Positions 26,334 to 36,367 of a stretch of DNA of 64,000 nt are shown one piece after another. How positions within the stretch are numbered: the first letter of the stretch is position 1; each line of letters opens with the position of its first letter. Below the pieces are notes generated by a model. That model did not search any database. It had not been told where the DNA came from and saw nothing but the letters and a program-made list of their open reading frames with translations. A program made the position numbers and the translations under genes. The stretch spans positions 1,457,857 through 1,521,856 of the forward strand of contig JAGYKE010000004.1 in NCBI GenBank assembly GCA_018401465.1. Reading direction: 5' to 3'. This DNA comes from Aestuariivita sp. GTDB taxonomy: Bacteria; Pseudomonadota; Alphaproteobacteria; Rhodobacterales; Rhodobacteraceae.

Positions 26334-28626
26334 GCCGAACCCTCTGCAGGCCGCGCCAGACCTCTTCGGCGGTCGCGGGCGCGTTCAGCGCGGGATAGGC
26401 AGGGCCGCAGGCGGCGACCGCGTCCGACAGCGCAAGCCAGGCCGATATCCCCAGCATGAAGGGCGGCTCGCCCACGGCCTTGGAGCGGTAGATCGTGTCT
26501 TCGCGGTTCTGCCCGTCCCAGAGGGTGACGTTGAAGATGTCGGGCCGGTCGGAACAGGCGGGGATCTTGTAGGTCGACGGTGCATGCGTGCGCAGGCGGC
26601 CCGTGTCATCCCAGACCAGTTCCTCGGTCGTGAGCCAGCCCGCCCCCTGCACATAGGCCCCTTCGATCTGACCCAGATCGAGGGCCGGGTTCAGCGACGC
26701 GCCACAATCGTGCAGGATATCGGCGCGCAGGATGCGGTTCTCGCCCGTCAGCGTGTCGATGGCCACTTCCGTCACCGCGCAGCCATAGGCGAAATAGAAA
26801 AACGGCCGCCCGGTGCCGCGGATGCGGTCCCATTCCAGTTTCGGCGTCTTGTAGAACCCCGTCGCCGACAGCGACACCCGCGCCATCCACGCCGATTTGG
26901 CGGCGTCGGCGAAGCTCATCCGCGCCTCGCCCACTATGACCTCGCCCCCCTCGAACCGGACGGCGTCGGGCGTCGTCTGGTAGCGTTCGGCCAGGTGTTC
27001 GGCCATCCGGTCGCGAATCGTGTCGCAGGCGGCCTTGACCGCCATGCCGTTCAGGTCCGACCCGGAGGAGGCGGCAGTGGCGGACGTGTTGGGCACCTTG
27101 GCCGTGTCGGTTGCGGTGATCTTCACCATGTCCATCGGCACGCCAAAGCGGCTGGCGGCCACCTGCGCGATCTTCTGGAACAGGCCCTGTCCCATTTCCG
27201 TCCCGCCATGGTTCAGGTGGATCGACCCGTCCTGATAGACATGCACAAGCGCACCCGCCTGATTGAGGTGGGTGAGGGTAAAGGAAATCCCGAACTTCAC
27301 CGGGCTGAAGGCGATCCCCCGCTTGATCACCGGGTTCGCTGCATTCCAGTCGGCGATCGCCGCTTTCCGCGCCGCGTAATCGCAGGTCTCGAGCAACCGC
27401 GCAGTCATGTCGTGCAGTTCGAAATCGGTGACCGCCATGCCGTAAGGCGTGGTCCCCGCCTCTGCGCCCTTTGCTACCGCGGCAGCGGACGGGTAGTAGT
27501 TGCGCCGCCGCACCTCGGCCGGGTCCATGCCGAGCGTATGCGCCACATGATCCATCACCCGTTCGATCCCCACCATGCCCTGTGGTCCGCCGAAACCCCG
27601 GAAGGCGGTGGCGCTGGCCGTGTTCGTCTTCAGCCGGTGGCTTTCGATACGCACATGGGCAAGGTCATAGGCGTTGTCGGCATGCAGCATCGCCCGGTCG
27701 GCCACCGGCAGCGACAGGTCCATCGACCAGCCGCAGCGCGCGTAGTGGTGGAACGACACCGCGGTCACGCGGCCCGTGTCGTCGAACCCCACGTCGTATT
27801 CGATGCGGAAATCGTGCCGCTTGCCTGTGATGCGCATGTCGTCGTCGCGGTCATAGCGCATCTTGCAGGGCCGCCCCGTGGCCTGCGCCGCCACCGCGCA
27901 GGCGATGGCCAGCGCGTTGCCCTGGCTTTCCTTGCCGCCGAACCCGCCGCCCATCCGGCGGCATTCGACGCGCACGGCATGCATGGGCAGGCCCAGCGCA
28001 TGGGCCACTTTATGCTGAATCTCGGTCGGGTGCTGGGTCGAGGAGAACACCATCATGTCCCCCCCTTCCTGCGGCCAGACCATCGCGGCCTGTCCTTCGA
28101 GATAGAAATGCTCCTGCCCGCCAAGGTCGAACCGCCCCTGAAGGCGGCGCGGCGCCGTGGCCAGTGCCGCTGGGGCGTCGCCCTTGCCGTAGATGCGCGG
28201 CCCGTCCTCGAACCGGCTGTCCGCGGCAAGCGCCTCGTCCACGGTCAGGATGGGCGGCATCGCGTCGATCCCGACCCGCGCCTTGGCGGCGGCGTGGCGG
28301 GCGGCGTGGTGGCTGGTCGCGATGACGAGGAACAGGGCCTGACCTTCGAAGAACACCTCGCCCTTGGCCAGAAGCGGTTCGTCATGGGCGGACGGCGAAG
28401 TGTCGGCGTCACGGGCGAGATCCTCCGCCGTCAGCACCGCCACCACACCCGGGGCGGCCCGCACGGGCGCAAGGTCCATCGACACGATCCGCCCGCGCGC
28501 CACGCCCGACAGCCCGAAGGCCAGATGCAGCGTGCCCGCGGGGGCGGGAATGTCATCGACATAGCGCGCCTGCCCCGTGACATGGAGCGCGGCGGCATCG
28601 TGCGGCAGGGGTTTCGCGACGCTCAT
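26323..28626 (-). CDS. xdhB: Xanthine dehydrogenase molybdopterin-binding (large) subunit XdhB
   Basis: 767-aa catalytic subunit that carries the molybdenum cofactor and hydroxylates hypoxanthine and xanthine to urate. It begins at the ATG overlapping the xdhA stop codon (ATGA at 28623-28626), with [20 protein letters not shown]. Cofactor and substrate regions include [12 protein letters not shown] near 180, [13 protein letters not shown] near 220, the RGFGGPQGM block near 340, and [15 protein letters not shown] near 480. The C-terminus has the conserved [15 protein letters not shown] block. The length is normal for the two-subunit bacterial enzyme. Confidence 0.95.
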   Translation of the reverse strand: MSVAKPLPHDAAALHVTGQARYVDDIPAPAGTLHLAFGLSGVARGRIVSMDLAPVRAAPGVVAVLTAEDLARDADTSPSAHDEPLLAKGEVFFEGQALFLVIATSHHAARHAAAKARVGIDAMPPILTVDEALAADSRFEDGPRIYGKGDAPAALATAPRRLQGRFDLGGQEHFYLEGQAAMVWPQEGGDMMVFSSTQHPTEIQHKVAHALGLPMHAVRVECRRMGGGFGGKESQGNALAIACAVAAQATGRPCKMRYDRDDDMRITGKRHDFRIEYDVGFDDTGRVTAVSFHHYARCGWSMDLSLPVADRAMLHADNAYDLAHVRIESHRLKTNTASATAFRGFGGPQGMVGIERVMDHVAHTLGMDPAEVRRRNYYPSAAAVAKGAEAGTTPYGMAVTDFELHDMTARLLETCDYAARKAAIADWNAANPVIKRGIAFSPVKFGISFTLTHLNQAGALVHVYQDGSIHLNHGGTEMGQGLFQKIAQVAASRFGVPMDMVKITATDTAKVPNTSATAASSGSDLNGMAVKAACDTIRDRMAEHLAERYQTTPDAVRFEGGEVIVGEARMSFADAAKSAWMARVSLSATGFYKTPKLEWDRIRGTGRPFFYFAYGCAVTEVAIDTLTGENRILRADILHDCGASLNPALDLGQIEGAYVQGAGWLTTEELVWDDTGRLRTHAPSTYKIPACSDRPDIFNVTLWDGQNREDTIYRSKAVGEPPFMLGISAWLALSDAVAACGPAYPALNAPATAEEVWRGLQRVRHGL

Positions 28627-29993
28627 GGTGCGGTCTCCAGCACGTTCGCGGGCACGCCCTGATCTTCGAGGAAACACCGCCGCATCATCGCCTGCGCCGC
28701 GCCCAGACGATAATCGGCGCTCGCGCGCATGTCGGACAGGGGCGTGAAGTCTTCTGCGAAGGCGGGCAAGGCCGCTGCCACCGTGGCTTCGCTCCAGGGC
28801 TGGCCGATCAGCGCCTGTTCCACGGCCGTCGCCCGCTTCGGCACGCCCGCCATGCCGCCGAAGGCGATGCGCGCGGTGGTCACGGTGCCGTCCGCCACGG
28901 TGACATTGAACGCCCCGCAGACCGCAGAGATGTCCTGATCGAACCGCTTCGACAGCTTGTAGACCCGCAACCGGTCGGGCTGCGCGGGGATCGTCACGGC
29001 CTCGACGAATTCGCCGGGGGCGCGGTCCTGTTTGCCATAGGAGAGGAAGAAGTCCTCGATCGCCATCTCGCGCCGCGCGTCGCCCTTGCGCAGGTGCAAC
29101 TTTGCCCCCAGCGCGATGAGCGCGGGCGGATTGTCCCCGATGGGCGATCCGTTGGCGATGTTGCCGCCGATGGTGGCGGCATTGCGCACCTGAGCCGAGC
29201 CATAGCGGCGCACCATCTCGGCAAAGGACGGGTGGCGGCCGGCCATCACAGCAAGCACGCGGTCCATCGTGACGCCCGCGCCTATGCGCAGGCCCTCTGG
29301 CGTCTCGTCCATCCGCAGCAGATCGGAGCAGCGGTGAAGGAAGATGATCTTCCCCAGATCGCGCATCTGCTTGGTGACCCACAGCCCCACATCGGTCGCC
29401 CCCGCGACCAGCGTGGCGTCGGGATGCGCGGCGTAGAGATCGGCGAGGTGATCGGCGCTTTCGGGGGCGAACCAGCCCGCGCCCTGCACAGCACCCGCGC
29501 CGGGCGCCGTGTCGCGCATCCAGTCGGGAACAGGCGCATCCGCCGCCGCCTCGGCCGCGCGGATGATCGGCGCATAGCCGGTGCAGCGGCAGAGATTGCC
29601 TGCCAGTTGGTCGTCGAAATCCCGCGCCCCGTTCAGATGCGCGCAGGCCATCGACGTGATGAAGCCCGGCGTGCAGAACCCGCATTGCGACCCGTGATGG
29701 TCGATCATCGCCTGCTGAACCGGGTGCAGTTCGCCGCCGGGCCCCGCGATCCCTTCCACCGTGCGTACCGCCTTGCCGTGCAGTTGCGGCAGGAACAGGA
29801 TGCAGGCGTTCAGCGTGCGCGCACCGCCCGCATCTGTCACGATCACCGTGCAGGCCCCGCAATCGCCTTCGTTGCAGCCTTCCTTCGTGCCGGTCAGCAT
29901 CCGTTCCCCGCGCAGCCAATCCAGAAGCGTCGTGGTGGCGGAAATGCCGGCCAGCCTGACGGTCTCTCCGTTCAGAAGAAACGCGATCTCCAT
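28623..29993 (-). CDS. xdhA: Xanthine dehydrogenase iron-sulfur/FAD (small) subunit XdhA
   Basis: 456-aa electron-transfer subunit and first gene of the seven-gene operon. The N-terminal plant-type [2Fe-2S] site has Cys40, Cys45 and Cys48 ([12 protein letters not shown]). The second cluster follows in the CGFCTPGF and CRCTGY motifs near residues 110 and 145. The FAD domain occupies about 180-350 ([11 protein letters not shown], and [12 protein letters not shown] near 275), with the CO-dehydrogenase flavoprotein C-terminal domain after it. Electrons pass from molybdenum through both clusters to FAD and NAD. No strong ribosome-binding site is seen before the ATG. Confidence 0.95.
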   Translation of the reverse strand: MEIAFLLNGETVRLAGISATTTLLDWLRGERMLTGTKEGCNEGDCGACTVIVTDAGGARTLNACILFLPQLHGKAVRTVEGIAGPGGELHPVQQAMIDHHGSQCGFCTPGFITSMACAHLNGARDFDDQLAGNLCRCTGYAPIIRAAEAAADAPVPDWMRDTAPGAGAVQGAGWFAPESADHLADLYAAHPDATLVAGATDVGLWVTKQMRDLGKIIFLHRCSDLLRMDETPEGLRIGAGVTMDRVLAVMAGRHPSFAEMVRRYGSAQVRNAATIGGNIANGSPIGDNPPALIALGAKLHLRKGDARREMAIEDFFLSYGKQDRAPGEFVEAVTIPAQPDRLRVYKLSKRFDQDISAVCGAFNVTVADGTVTTARIAFGGMAGVPKRATAVEQALIGQPWSEATVAAALPAFAEDFTPLSDMRASADYRLGAAQAMMRRCFLEDQGVPANVLETAP

Positions 29994-30338
29994 ATCTGCA
30001 GACCCGTCGCGGTACTTGGTTTGGCTCCAGCCCGCCTCGATGCGACGTAGAAACGGGCAGCCCTTGATCCAGCGCCTGAAACGTTAGAAAGCCTGCCCGC
30101 CCCGGCGCAAGGAAAAGCATCGCTGCGGATGCAACATAGTCAGGCGCTGCCCGGGAAAAAGGCGCGGGCGCGGCGTGAAAAGCACAAGATTTTCAACGTT
30201 GGTCTTTCCGATTTCCCGAAAGGACCCGAAGCACCTTTCGGCTTTTCCGGCAAATCCCCGGATGGTGCCGCGGTTTTCAGAAGGCCCGCCCTGATCGCGC
30301 TCTGGCACCTGGCCGCCACGCGGCTTAGGGTCAGACCC
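29994..30338. other. Divergent intergenic region xdhA/dnaE
   Basis: 345 bp between two divergent genes, expected to hold both promoters. Seen in it: a hairpin CCGAAAGG-N10-CCTTTCGG followed by CTTTT at 30216-30245. The xdhA-proximal 90 bases are open in the xdhA frame back to a TAA but contain no start codon. No clear -35/-10 pair and no recognisable regulator palindrome was found. Confidence 0.6.
30216..30245 (+). terminator. Hairpin with short T-run upstream of dnaE
   Basis: An 8-bp stem CCGAAAGG/CCTTTCGG with a 10-nt loop, followed by CTTTT. No plus-strand gene precedes it, so it would be either a leader attenuator for dnaE or a chance structure. The position is odd for an ordinary terminator. 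Confidence 0.25.
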
Positions 30339-33300
30339 ATGACAACCGATCCCCGATTCATCCACCTGCGCGTCCATTCCGAGTATTCGCTTCTGGAAGG
30401 GGCGGTGCGGCTCAAGAAGCTGCCCGATCTGTGCCGCCGCGCGGGCATGCCGGCGGTGGCGCTGACCGACACGAACAACATGTTCGCCGCGCTGGAATTC
30501 TCGGTCACCATGGCGGGGGCGGGCATCCAGCCGATCATCGGGTGCCAGATTTCGCTGGCCTATCTTGAAGCCGATCCGGGCGGCAAGCCGCGGATGCCTG
30601 CGCCTGTCGTACTGCTGGCGCAATCTGACGCGGGCTACATGAACCTGATGAAGCTCAATTCCTGCCTTTATCTCGACAAGGCGGGGCAGCTGCCGCAGGT
30701 CACGCTTGCCGAACTGGCTGCCCATGCCGGGGGGCTGATCTGCCTGACTGGGGGCGCGGAGGGGCCTGTGGGCCGGCTTCTGCAGGCCGGGCAGGGGGCC
30801 GCGGCGCAGGCGCTGATGGCGCGGCTGCGGGGCATGTTCGGCGATCGGCTTTATGTCGAACTCCAGCGGCACCCGGGCGAGGACGGCGCATTGCCCGCCG
30901 CCGAACGGCAGACCGAACGCGGGTTCATTGAGATGGCCTATGCCATGGACCTTCCGCTGGTGGCGACCAACGATGTCCATTTCCCCGACGCCAAGATGTA
31001 CGAGGCGCATGACGCGCTTCTGTGCATCGCCGACGGTGCCTATGTCGATCAGCAGGAACCGCGCCGCCGCCTGACGCCGCAGCATTACTTCAAGTCGTCC
31101 AAGGAGATGGGCGTCCTCTTCGCCGACCTGCCCGAGGCGCTGGAGAACAGCGTCGAGATCGCGCGCCGCTGCGCCTTCATGGCGGATAAACGCGCCCCAA
31201 TCCTCCCGAAATTCGCCGAGAACGAGGTCGAGGAACTCCGCGCCCAGGCCCGCGCGGGGCTGGCCGCGCGTCTGGCCGTCATCCCCCACGCCGCCCCGGT
31301 CAAAGACTACGAGAAACGGCTCGATTTCGAGCTGGGGATCATCGAAGGCATGGGCTTTCCGGGCTATTTCCTGATCGTGGCCGACTTCATCAAGTGGGCC
31401 AAGGATCATGCGATCCCCGTGGGGCCGGGGCGCGGATCGGGCGCTGGCAGCCTTGTCGCCTATGCACTGACGATCACCGATCTTGACCCCCTGCGCTACA
31501 GTCTGCTGTTCGAACGCTTCCTCAACCCCGAACGCGTGTCGATGCCCGACTTCGACATCGACTTCTGCATGGATCGCCGCGAGGACGTGATCCGCTACGT
31601 GCAGGAGAAATACGGCCGCGACCGGGTGGGCCAGATCATCACCTTCGGCGCGCTTCTGTCCAAGGCCGCGGTCCGCGACGTGGGCCGCGTGCTGCAGATG
31701 CCCTATGGCCAGGTGGACCGGCTGTCCAAGATGATCCCCGTGGAAGGGGTCAAGCCCGTCAGCATCGAACAGGCGTTGGCGCAGGAAGAACGCCTGCGTC
31801 AGGCCGCGCGCGACGAAGAGGTGGTCAAGCGGCTTCTCGATTACGGCCAGCAGGTCGAAGGGCTGTTGCGTAACGCCTCGACCCACGCAGCGGGCGTGGT
31901 TATCGGCGACCGCCCATTGGACGAGCTTGTGCCGCTTTATCAGGACCCCCGGTCCGACATGCCCGCGACCCAGTTCAACATGAAATGGGTGGAACAGGCG
32001 GGACTGGTCAAGTTCGACTTCCTTGGCCTGAAGACGCTGACCGTGATCCAGAACGCGGTGGACTTGATCCGCGCCTCGGGGCGGCCCTTGCATGTCGCCG
32101 CCGACGGGCGGCGGCTTTACGACCCCCAGCCGGGGACCGAGAACGACATCAACGCCATTCCGCTGGACGACGAAGCGTCCTACCGCCTTTATTCCGCGGC
32201 CAAGACGGTCGCGGTGTTCCAGGTGGAAAGTTCGGGCATGATGGATGCGCTCAAGCGCATGAAGCCCACCTGCATCGAGGATATCGTGGCGCTGGTCGCG
32301 CTCTACCGTCCCGGCCCGATGGAGAACATTCCCACCTATTGCGAGGTCAAGAACGGTTTGCGCGAACGCGCGTCCATCCACCCGTCGATCGACCACATCC
32401 TTGAAGAAACGCAAGGCATCATCGTCTATCAGGAACAGGTGATGGAAATCGCGCAGGTCATGGCGGGCTACAGCCTTGGCGGCGCCGACCTGTTGCGCCG
32501 CGCCATGGGCAAGAAGATCGCGGCCGAGATGGCGAAGGAACGGCCCAAGTTCATCGAGGGTGCGCTGGCCAACGGGGTGACGAAGGAAAAGGCGGGCGAG
32601 GTCTTCGACCTTCTGGAAAAGTTCGCCAATTACGGCTTCAACAAGTCGCACGCCGCCGCCTATGCGGTGGTGAGCTATCAGACAGCCTGGCTCAAGGCGA
32701 ACCACCCGGTCGAATTCATGGCGGGCGTCATGAATTGCGACATCCACCTGACCGACAAGCTTGCCATCTATTTCGAAGAGGTGCGCAAGCGGCTTGAATT
32801 GTCTTATGTCCCCCCTTGCGTGAACCGCAGCGCCGCGACCTTCACCGTGAAGAACGGCGCGCTGGTCTATGGGCTTGGCGCGCTCAAGAACGTGGGCGTC
32901 GAGGCGATGAAGCTGGTGACCGAGGCACGCGGTGACCAGCCCTTCACCACACTGTTCGACGTGGCGCGGCGGGTCGATCTCAAACGCGTGGGCAAGCGCC
33001 CGCTCGAGATGATGGCGCGGGCAGGGGCCTTCGACCAGCTCGACCCGAACCGGCGGAGGGTTCTCGAAAGCCTCGATGCGCTGGTCGCCTGGTCGGCGGC
33101 GATCCAGGATCAGAAGGCCTCGGCGCAGGTGTCGCTTTTCGGGGAAGCGGGCGACGACCTGCCCGAACCGCGCCTGTCGCCGGTGCCCGACTGGCTGCCC
33201 GCCGAACGTCTGGCGGAAGAGTTCAAGGCGATCGGCTTCTACCTGTCGGGCCATCCGCTTGACGATTACATGACGGCGCTGAAGCGAAAGGGGTGTCTCA

Positions 33301-33842
33301 CGCTCGACGAGGTGACGGCCCGCGCGGCGCAGGGTCCGCATGTGGCCAAGATGGCGGGGATCGTCGCGGGGCGGCAGGAACGGAAATCGGCGCGCGGCAA
33401 CCGCTTCGCCTTCTGCCAGCTCTCCGACCCGACCGGGGCCTACGAGGTGACGATCTTCTCGGACGTGCTCGACGTGGCGCGCGACCATCTCGAAACAGGC
33501 GCGCGCGTGGTCCTGTCGGTCGAGGCGACGATGGAGGCTGACCAGCTCAAGCTTCTTGCGCGGTCGGTCGCACCTGCCGACGTGGCGGTGGCCGATGCGG
33601 GTGCGACGGGCCTGCGCATCTTCGTCGAACGCGCCGACGCCGTGTCCCTTGTCGCGTCGATCCTCGAAGACGCCCGCACCGCCGCCAAACGCGCCGCGCG
33701 CGGCCCGGTCACCATGTGCCTGCTGGACCCGACCCTGCCCGGCGAGGTCGAGATGGAGCTTGGCACCGACTTCCCCGTCACCCCCCAGATCAAGGGCGCG
33801 ATCAAGAGTTTGTCCGGCGTTCTGGATGTGGAGGAATTGTAG
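30339..33842 (+). CDS. dnaE: DNA polymerase III subunit alpha
   Basis: 1167-aa replicative polymerase catalytic subunit. The PHP domain starts at once (FIHLRVHSEYSLLEGAV, residues 7-23). The polymerase core has PDFDIDFCMDRR with the catalytic Asp pair at residues 404 and 406, upstream GPGRGSGAGSLVAYAL near 365, and FNKSHAAAYAVVSYQTAWLK near 767. Helix-hairpin-helix and OB-fold (MAGIVAGRQERKSARGNRFAF near 1005) regions follow. The ATG at 30339 is chosen because the product then matches the standard DnaE start; the open frame extends further upstream. Family length and order are normal. Confidence 0.97.
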   Translation: MTTDPRFIHLRVHSEYSLLEGAVRLKKLPDLCRRAGMPAVALTDTNNMFAALEFSVTMAGAGIQPIIGCQISLAYLEADPGGKPRMPAPVVLLAQSDAGYMNLMKLNSCLYLDKAGQLPQVTLAELAAHAGGLICLTGGAEGPVGRLLQAGQGAAAQALMARLRGMFGDRLYVELQRHPGEDGALPAAERQTERGFIEMAYAMDLPLVATNDVHFPDAKMYEAHDALLCIADGAYVDQQEPRRRLTPQHYFKSSKEMGVLFADLPEALENSVEIARRCAFMADKRAPILPKFAENEVEELRAQARAGLAARLAVIPHAAPVKDYEKRLDFELGIIEGMGFPGYFLIVADFIKWAKDHAIPVGPGRGSGAGSLVAYALTITDLDPLRYSLLFERFLNPERVSMPDFDIDFCMDRREDVIRYVQEKYGRDRVGQIITFGALLSKAAVRDVGRVLQMPYGQVDRLSKMIPVEGVKPVSIEQALAQEERLRQAARDEEVVKRLLDYGQQVEGLLRNASTHAAGVVIGDRPLDELVPLYQDPRSDMPATQFNMKWVEQAGLVKFDFLGLKTLTVIQNAVDLIRASGRPLHVAADGRRLYDPQPGTENDINAIPLDDEASYRLYSAAKTVAVFQVESSGMMDALKRMKPTCIEDIVALVALYRPGPMENIPTYCEVKNGLRERASIHPSIDHILEETQGIIVYQEQVMEIAQVMAGYSLGGADLLRRAMGKKIAAEMAKERPKFIEGALANGVTKEKAGEVFDLLEKFANYGFNKSHAAAYAVVSYQTAWLKANHPVEFMAGVMNCDIHLTDKLAIYFEEVRKRLELSYVPPCVNRSAATFTVKNGALVYGLGALKNVGVEAMKLVTEARGDQPFTTLFDVARRVDLKRVGKRPLEMMARAGAFDQLDPNRRRVLESLDALVAWSAAIQDQKASAQVSLFGEAGDDLPEPRLSPVPDWLPAERLAEEFKAIGFYLSGHPLDDYMTALKRKGCLTLDEVTARAAQGPHVAKMAGIVAGRQERKSARGNRFAFCQLSDPTGAYEVTIFSDVLDVARDHLETGARVVLSVEATMEADQLKLLARSVAPADVAVADAGATGLRIFVERADAVSLVASILEDARTAAKRAARGPVTMCLLDPTLPGEVEMELGTDFPVTPQIKGAIKSLSGVLDVEEL

Positions 33843-33870
33843 GGTCAGCTGTCCACAGGGTGGTGGACCG

Positions 33871-34908
33871 TCAGATCAGCGCAAGGAACGCATCGATCCG
33901 CTCGGGCCCGATCGACCAGTCGCAGACCAGACGCGCGGTCAGCATCTCGTCGGGATCGTGGCCGTCAAGGCTGCCTGCCCAGACGTAATATTTGGCACCG
34001 GCCTCGTGCAGCCGCCGGTGGGCGGCGCGGGGGAGGGCGGCGAAGATCATGTTCGCTTGCGGGTCGTGCAGGAAGCGCGCGCCCTTCGCGCGCATGCCAT
34101 CTGCCAGCCGCGCGGCGTTGGCGTTCGCGGCGCGGGCACTGGTCAGCCAGAGATCGTCGCGCAGATACCCCGCCATCTGCGCCGAGAGATACCGGTGCTT
34201 GGAAAACAGATGCGCGCCGCGCTTGCGGCGCAATTCGAATTCCCAGGCTTTCGCGGGGTCGAAGAAGATCACCGCCTCGACGCCCATGCAGCCGTTCTTG
34301 GTGCCGCCGAAACTGACCGCATCGACGCCCGCCTTCCACGTCATGTCGGCGGGCGAGCAGTTCATCGCCACCAGCGCATTGGCGAAGCGCGCACCGTCCA
34401 GATGCACGGGCAGGCCGAAATCCTTCGCCACCGCGCACAGCGCCTCGATCTCGGACAGGGCATAGACCGACCCGCGTTCGGTCACGTTGGTGATCGACAC
34501 CGCGCCGCGCTGGGGGCCGTGGACGCCGCGTGATTCTTCCTTCGCGATGGCGGCGCGCAGGGCCTCGGGCGTCATCCGGTCGCCGCCCGGCACCAGCGTC
34601 AGCTTGGCGCCGCCGGTGAAGAATTCGGGCGCGTTGCATTCGTCTTCGTGGATATGGGCGACGGGCGAACAGAAGACGGTCTCGTAAGGCTGGGTCAGCG
34701 TGGCGAGCGCCAGCGAATTCGCCGCCGTCCCGGTGGCCACCAGATAGACCGCCGCCTTGGGTGCCTCGAAGATGTCGCGCAGGCGGGTGCGCACCTCGTC
34801 CATCAGGGGATCGGCGCCATAGGGCATGGCGAAGCCGTCATTTGCCTCGGCGAGAGCCGCCATGATCTGGGGGTGAACGGGTCCGGTATTGTCCGAGGCA
34901 AAGAACAT
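33871..34908 (-). CDS. Low-specificity L-threonine aldolase (beta-eliminating lyase family)
   Basis: 345-aa PLP enzyme that cleaves L-threonine or allo-threonine to glycine and acetaldehyde. The PLP lysine is Lys204 in SFGGTKNG, preceded by HLDGARFANALV near residue 170 and the cofactor-contacting GTAANSLAL near 60. It is last in the minus-strand run ribF-YcgN-aldolase; its ATG shares a base with the YcgN stop codon (TGATG at 34906-34910). Other beta-eliminating-lyase activities, such as on phenylserine, cannot be excluded. Confidence 0.9.
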   Translation of the reverse strand: MFFASDNTGPVHPQIMAALAEANDGFAMPYGADPLMDEVRTRLRDIFEAPKAAVYLVATGTAANSLALATLTQPYETVFCSPVAHIHEDECNAPEFFTGGAKLTLVPGGDRMTPEALRAAIAKEESRGVHGPQRGAVSITNVTERGSVYALSEIEALCAVAKDFGLPVHLDGARFANALVAMNCSPADMTWKAGVDAVSFGGTKNGCMGVEAVIFFDPAKAWEFELRRKRGAHLFSKHRYLSAQMAGYLRDDLWLTSARAANANAARLADGMRAKGARFLHDPQANMIFAALPRAAHRRLHEAGAKYYVWAGSLDGHDPDEMLTARLVCDWSIGPERIDAFLALI

Positions 34909-35381
34909 CAGACAGGCTCCTCGATGATGTGGTCTTCCCAGTCGTCCTGGTCGATCTCGTATTCGGGCAGGGTCGCGCCGCGCACCGACACGCCCGCTTG
35001 ATGCACCGTTTCTGCGTCGCCCGAGATCAGCGGGTGCCAGTCGTAAAGCCGGCGGCCTTCATGGACCAGCCGATAGGCGCAGGTCTGGGGCATCCAGTAG
35101 AGGTTCGCGCCGATATTGGCCGGGCTCAGCACGATGCAATCGGGCACAAACTGGTGGCGGATCGGGTATTGCGCGCAGCGGCAGGTCGCGTCGTCGAACA
35201 GGCGGCAGGCGACGCGGGTCAGCGCGACTTCGCCCGTATCCTCGTCTTCCAGCTTGTTCAGGCAGCACTTGCCGCAGCGGTCGCACAGCGCCTCCCATTC
35301 GGCGCGCGACATCTCGTGCAGGCGCTTGCGTTCCCAGTAGCGGGGGGCAAGGCCTGCGCGGTCGATGGGATCGGCCGTCAT
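34908..35381 (-). CDS. YcgN family cysteine-cluster protein (UPF0260)
   Basis: 157-aa cytosolic protein with a conserved cysteine array: CDRCGKCCLNKLED near residue 33, CRLFDDATCRCAQYPIR near 60, and further Cys in DCIVLSP and QTCAYRLV. The pattern is that of the zinc- or iron-sulfur-binding YkgJ/YcgN family; the biochemical role is unknown. The start overlaps the end of ribF by 4 bp and the stop overlaps the threonine aldolase start, so the three genes form one transcription unit. Confidence 0.9.
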   Translation of the reverse strand: MTADPIDRAGLAPRYWERKRLHEMSRAEWEALCDRCGKCCLNKLEDEDTGEVALTRVACRLFDDATCRCAQYPIRHQFVPDCIVLSPANIGANLYWMPQTCAYRLVHEGRRLYDWHPLISGDAETVHQAGVSVRGATLPEYEIDQDDWEDHIIEEPV

Positions 35382-36310
35382 ACCGCGGCCAGCAGGTCGC
35401 GCGCGCGGGCGCAGTCGGCGTCCATCTGGTCGATCAGCGCCTGAAGGCTGTCGAATTTCGCCTCGGGGCGCAGATAGTCGACCAGCGCCACCGACAAAGT
35501 CGCGCCGTAAAGATCGCCCGAGAAGTCGAACAGGAACGTCTCGATGTTCGGCACTTCGCCGTCGAACATCGGGCGCACGCCAAGCGATGCCGCCCCGTGA
35601 TAGGACCCCTTGTGCGGCCCGGTCAGTACATCGACCAGCACGGCATAGACTCCGAAGGCGGGCGGATGGAGCCCTGCGATCGACATGTTGGCGGTGGGGT
35701 ATCCCAGTTCGCGGCCGCGCTGTTCGCCGCCGATGACCGGGCCTTCGATCCGGTGCCAGTGGCCCAGCATGGCGGCGGCATCGCGCGGGCGTCCGTCGCT
35801 CAGCGCCTGTCGGATGGCGGTGGAGCTGACGGTCGCCGCGCCCTTCTCGAGCAGCGGTGCGATGGTGACGCCGAAACCCATCTGCGCACCGAAGCGGGCA
35901 AGGTCCTCCGCCGTCCCGGCGCGGCCCTTGCCAAAGCAGAAATCGGCGCCCACCACGACATGGGCCAGACCCAGACCGTCATGGATCACGCGCTGCGCGA
36001 AGGCCTCGGGCGACAGCCCGGCGAGGGCTGCGTTGAAGTTGATCTCGTACAGCCGTTCGACCCCCAGCTTTTCCAGCCGCGTGGCGCGGGCCGACCGGCT
36101 CATCAGCCGGAAGGGCGGGGCGTCGGGGGCGAAGTATTCTCGCGGATGCGGCTCGAACGTCAGCACACCCAGCGGTGCCCCGGGCACGGCCTGACGCGCC
36201 ATGTCGATCACCGCGCGGTGGCCAAGATGCACGCCGTCGAAGTTGCCGATGGCGGCGCTGGCACCGCGATCGTGCCGCTCGACGAATTGGTAATCCCGGA
36301 TGATCCGCAT
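35378..36310 (-). CDS. ribF: Bifunctional riboflavin kinase/FAD synthetase
   Basis: 310-aa enzyme that makes FMN and then FAD from riboflavin. The N-terminal FMN adenylyltransferase domain has the nucleotidyl-transferase motif IGNFDGVHLGHRAVI near residue 18 and AVSSTAIRQALSDG near 160. The C-terminal flavokinase domain has GREL-GYPTANM near 195, FGVYAVLVDV near 215 and ETFLFDFSGDLYG near 255. The ATG at 36310 begins the usual MRIIRDYQFV; the longer frame upstream is not family-like. It is first of three overlapping genes. No FMN riboswitch is visible upstream. Confidence 0.95.
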   Translation of the reverse strand: MRIIRDYQFVERHDRGASAAIGNFDGVHLGHRAVIDMARQAVPGAPLGVLTFEPHPREYFAPDAPPFRLMSRSARATRLEKLGVERLYEINFNAALAGLSPEAFAQRVIHDGLGLAHVVVGADFCFGKGRAGTAEDLARFGAQMGFGVTIAPLLEKGAATVSSTAIRQALSDGRPRDAAAMLGHWHRIEGPVIGGEQRGRELGYPTANMSIAGLHPPAFGVYAVLVDVLTGPHKGSYHGAASLGVRPMFDGEVPNIETFLFDFSGDLYGATLSVALVDYLRPEAKFDSLQALIDQMDADCARARDLLAAV

Positions 36311-36367
36311 GGCGACACGCGTAGCGGCAGGGGCGCGCCTGTGCAAGGGGCGCGCCCCGTCGACATG

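Noticed and set aside
25648..28662. About 1000-codon plus-strand frame opposite xdhC and xdhB
   Set aside because: It spans two well-supported genes and has no recognisable domain; a GC-driven shadow.
26323..30120. Open minus-strand frame of 1265 codons suggesting an xdhA-xdhB fusion
   Set aside because: Only its last 767 codons are XdhB; the earlier part is out of frame with xdhA, which has its own start and stop overlapping xdhB by 4 bp.
30084..33488. Very long open frame (over 1100 codons) antisense to dnaE
   Set aside because: It mirrors the dnaE codons; high-GC genes commonly leave the opposite frame open. No family motifs, no start context, and dnaE is certain.
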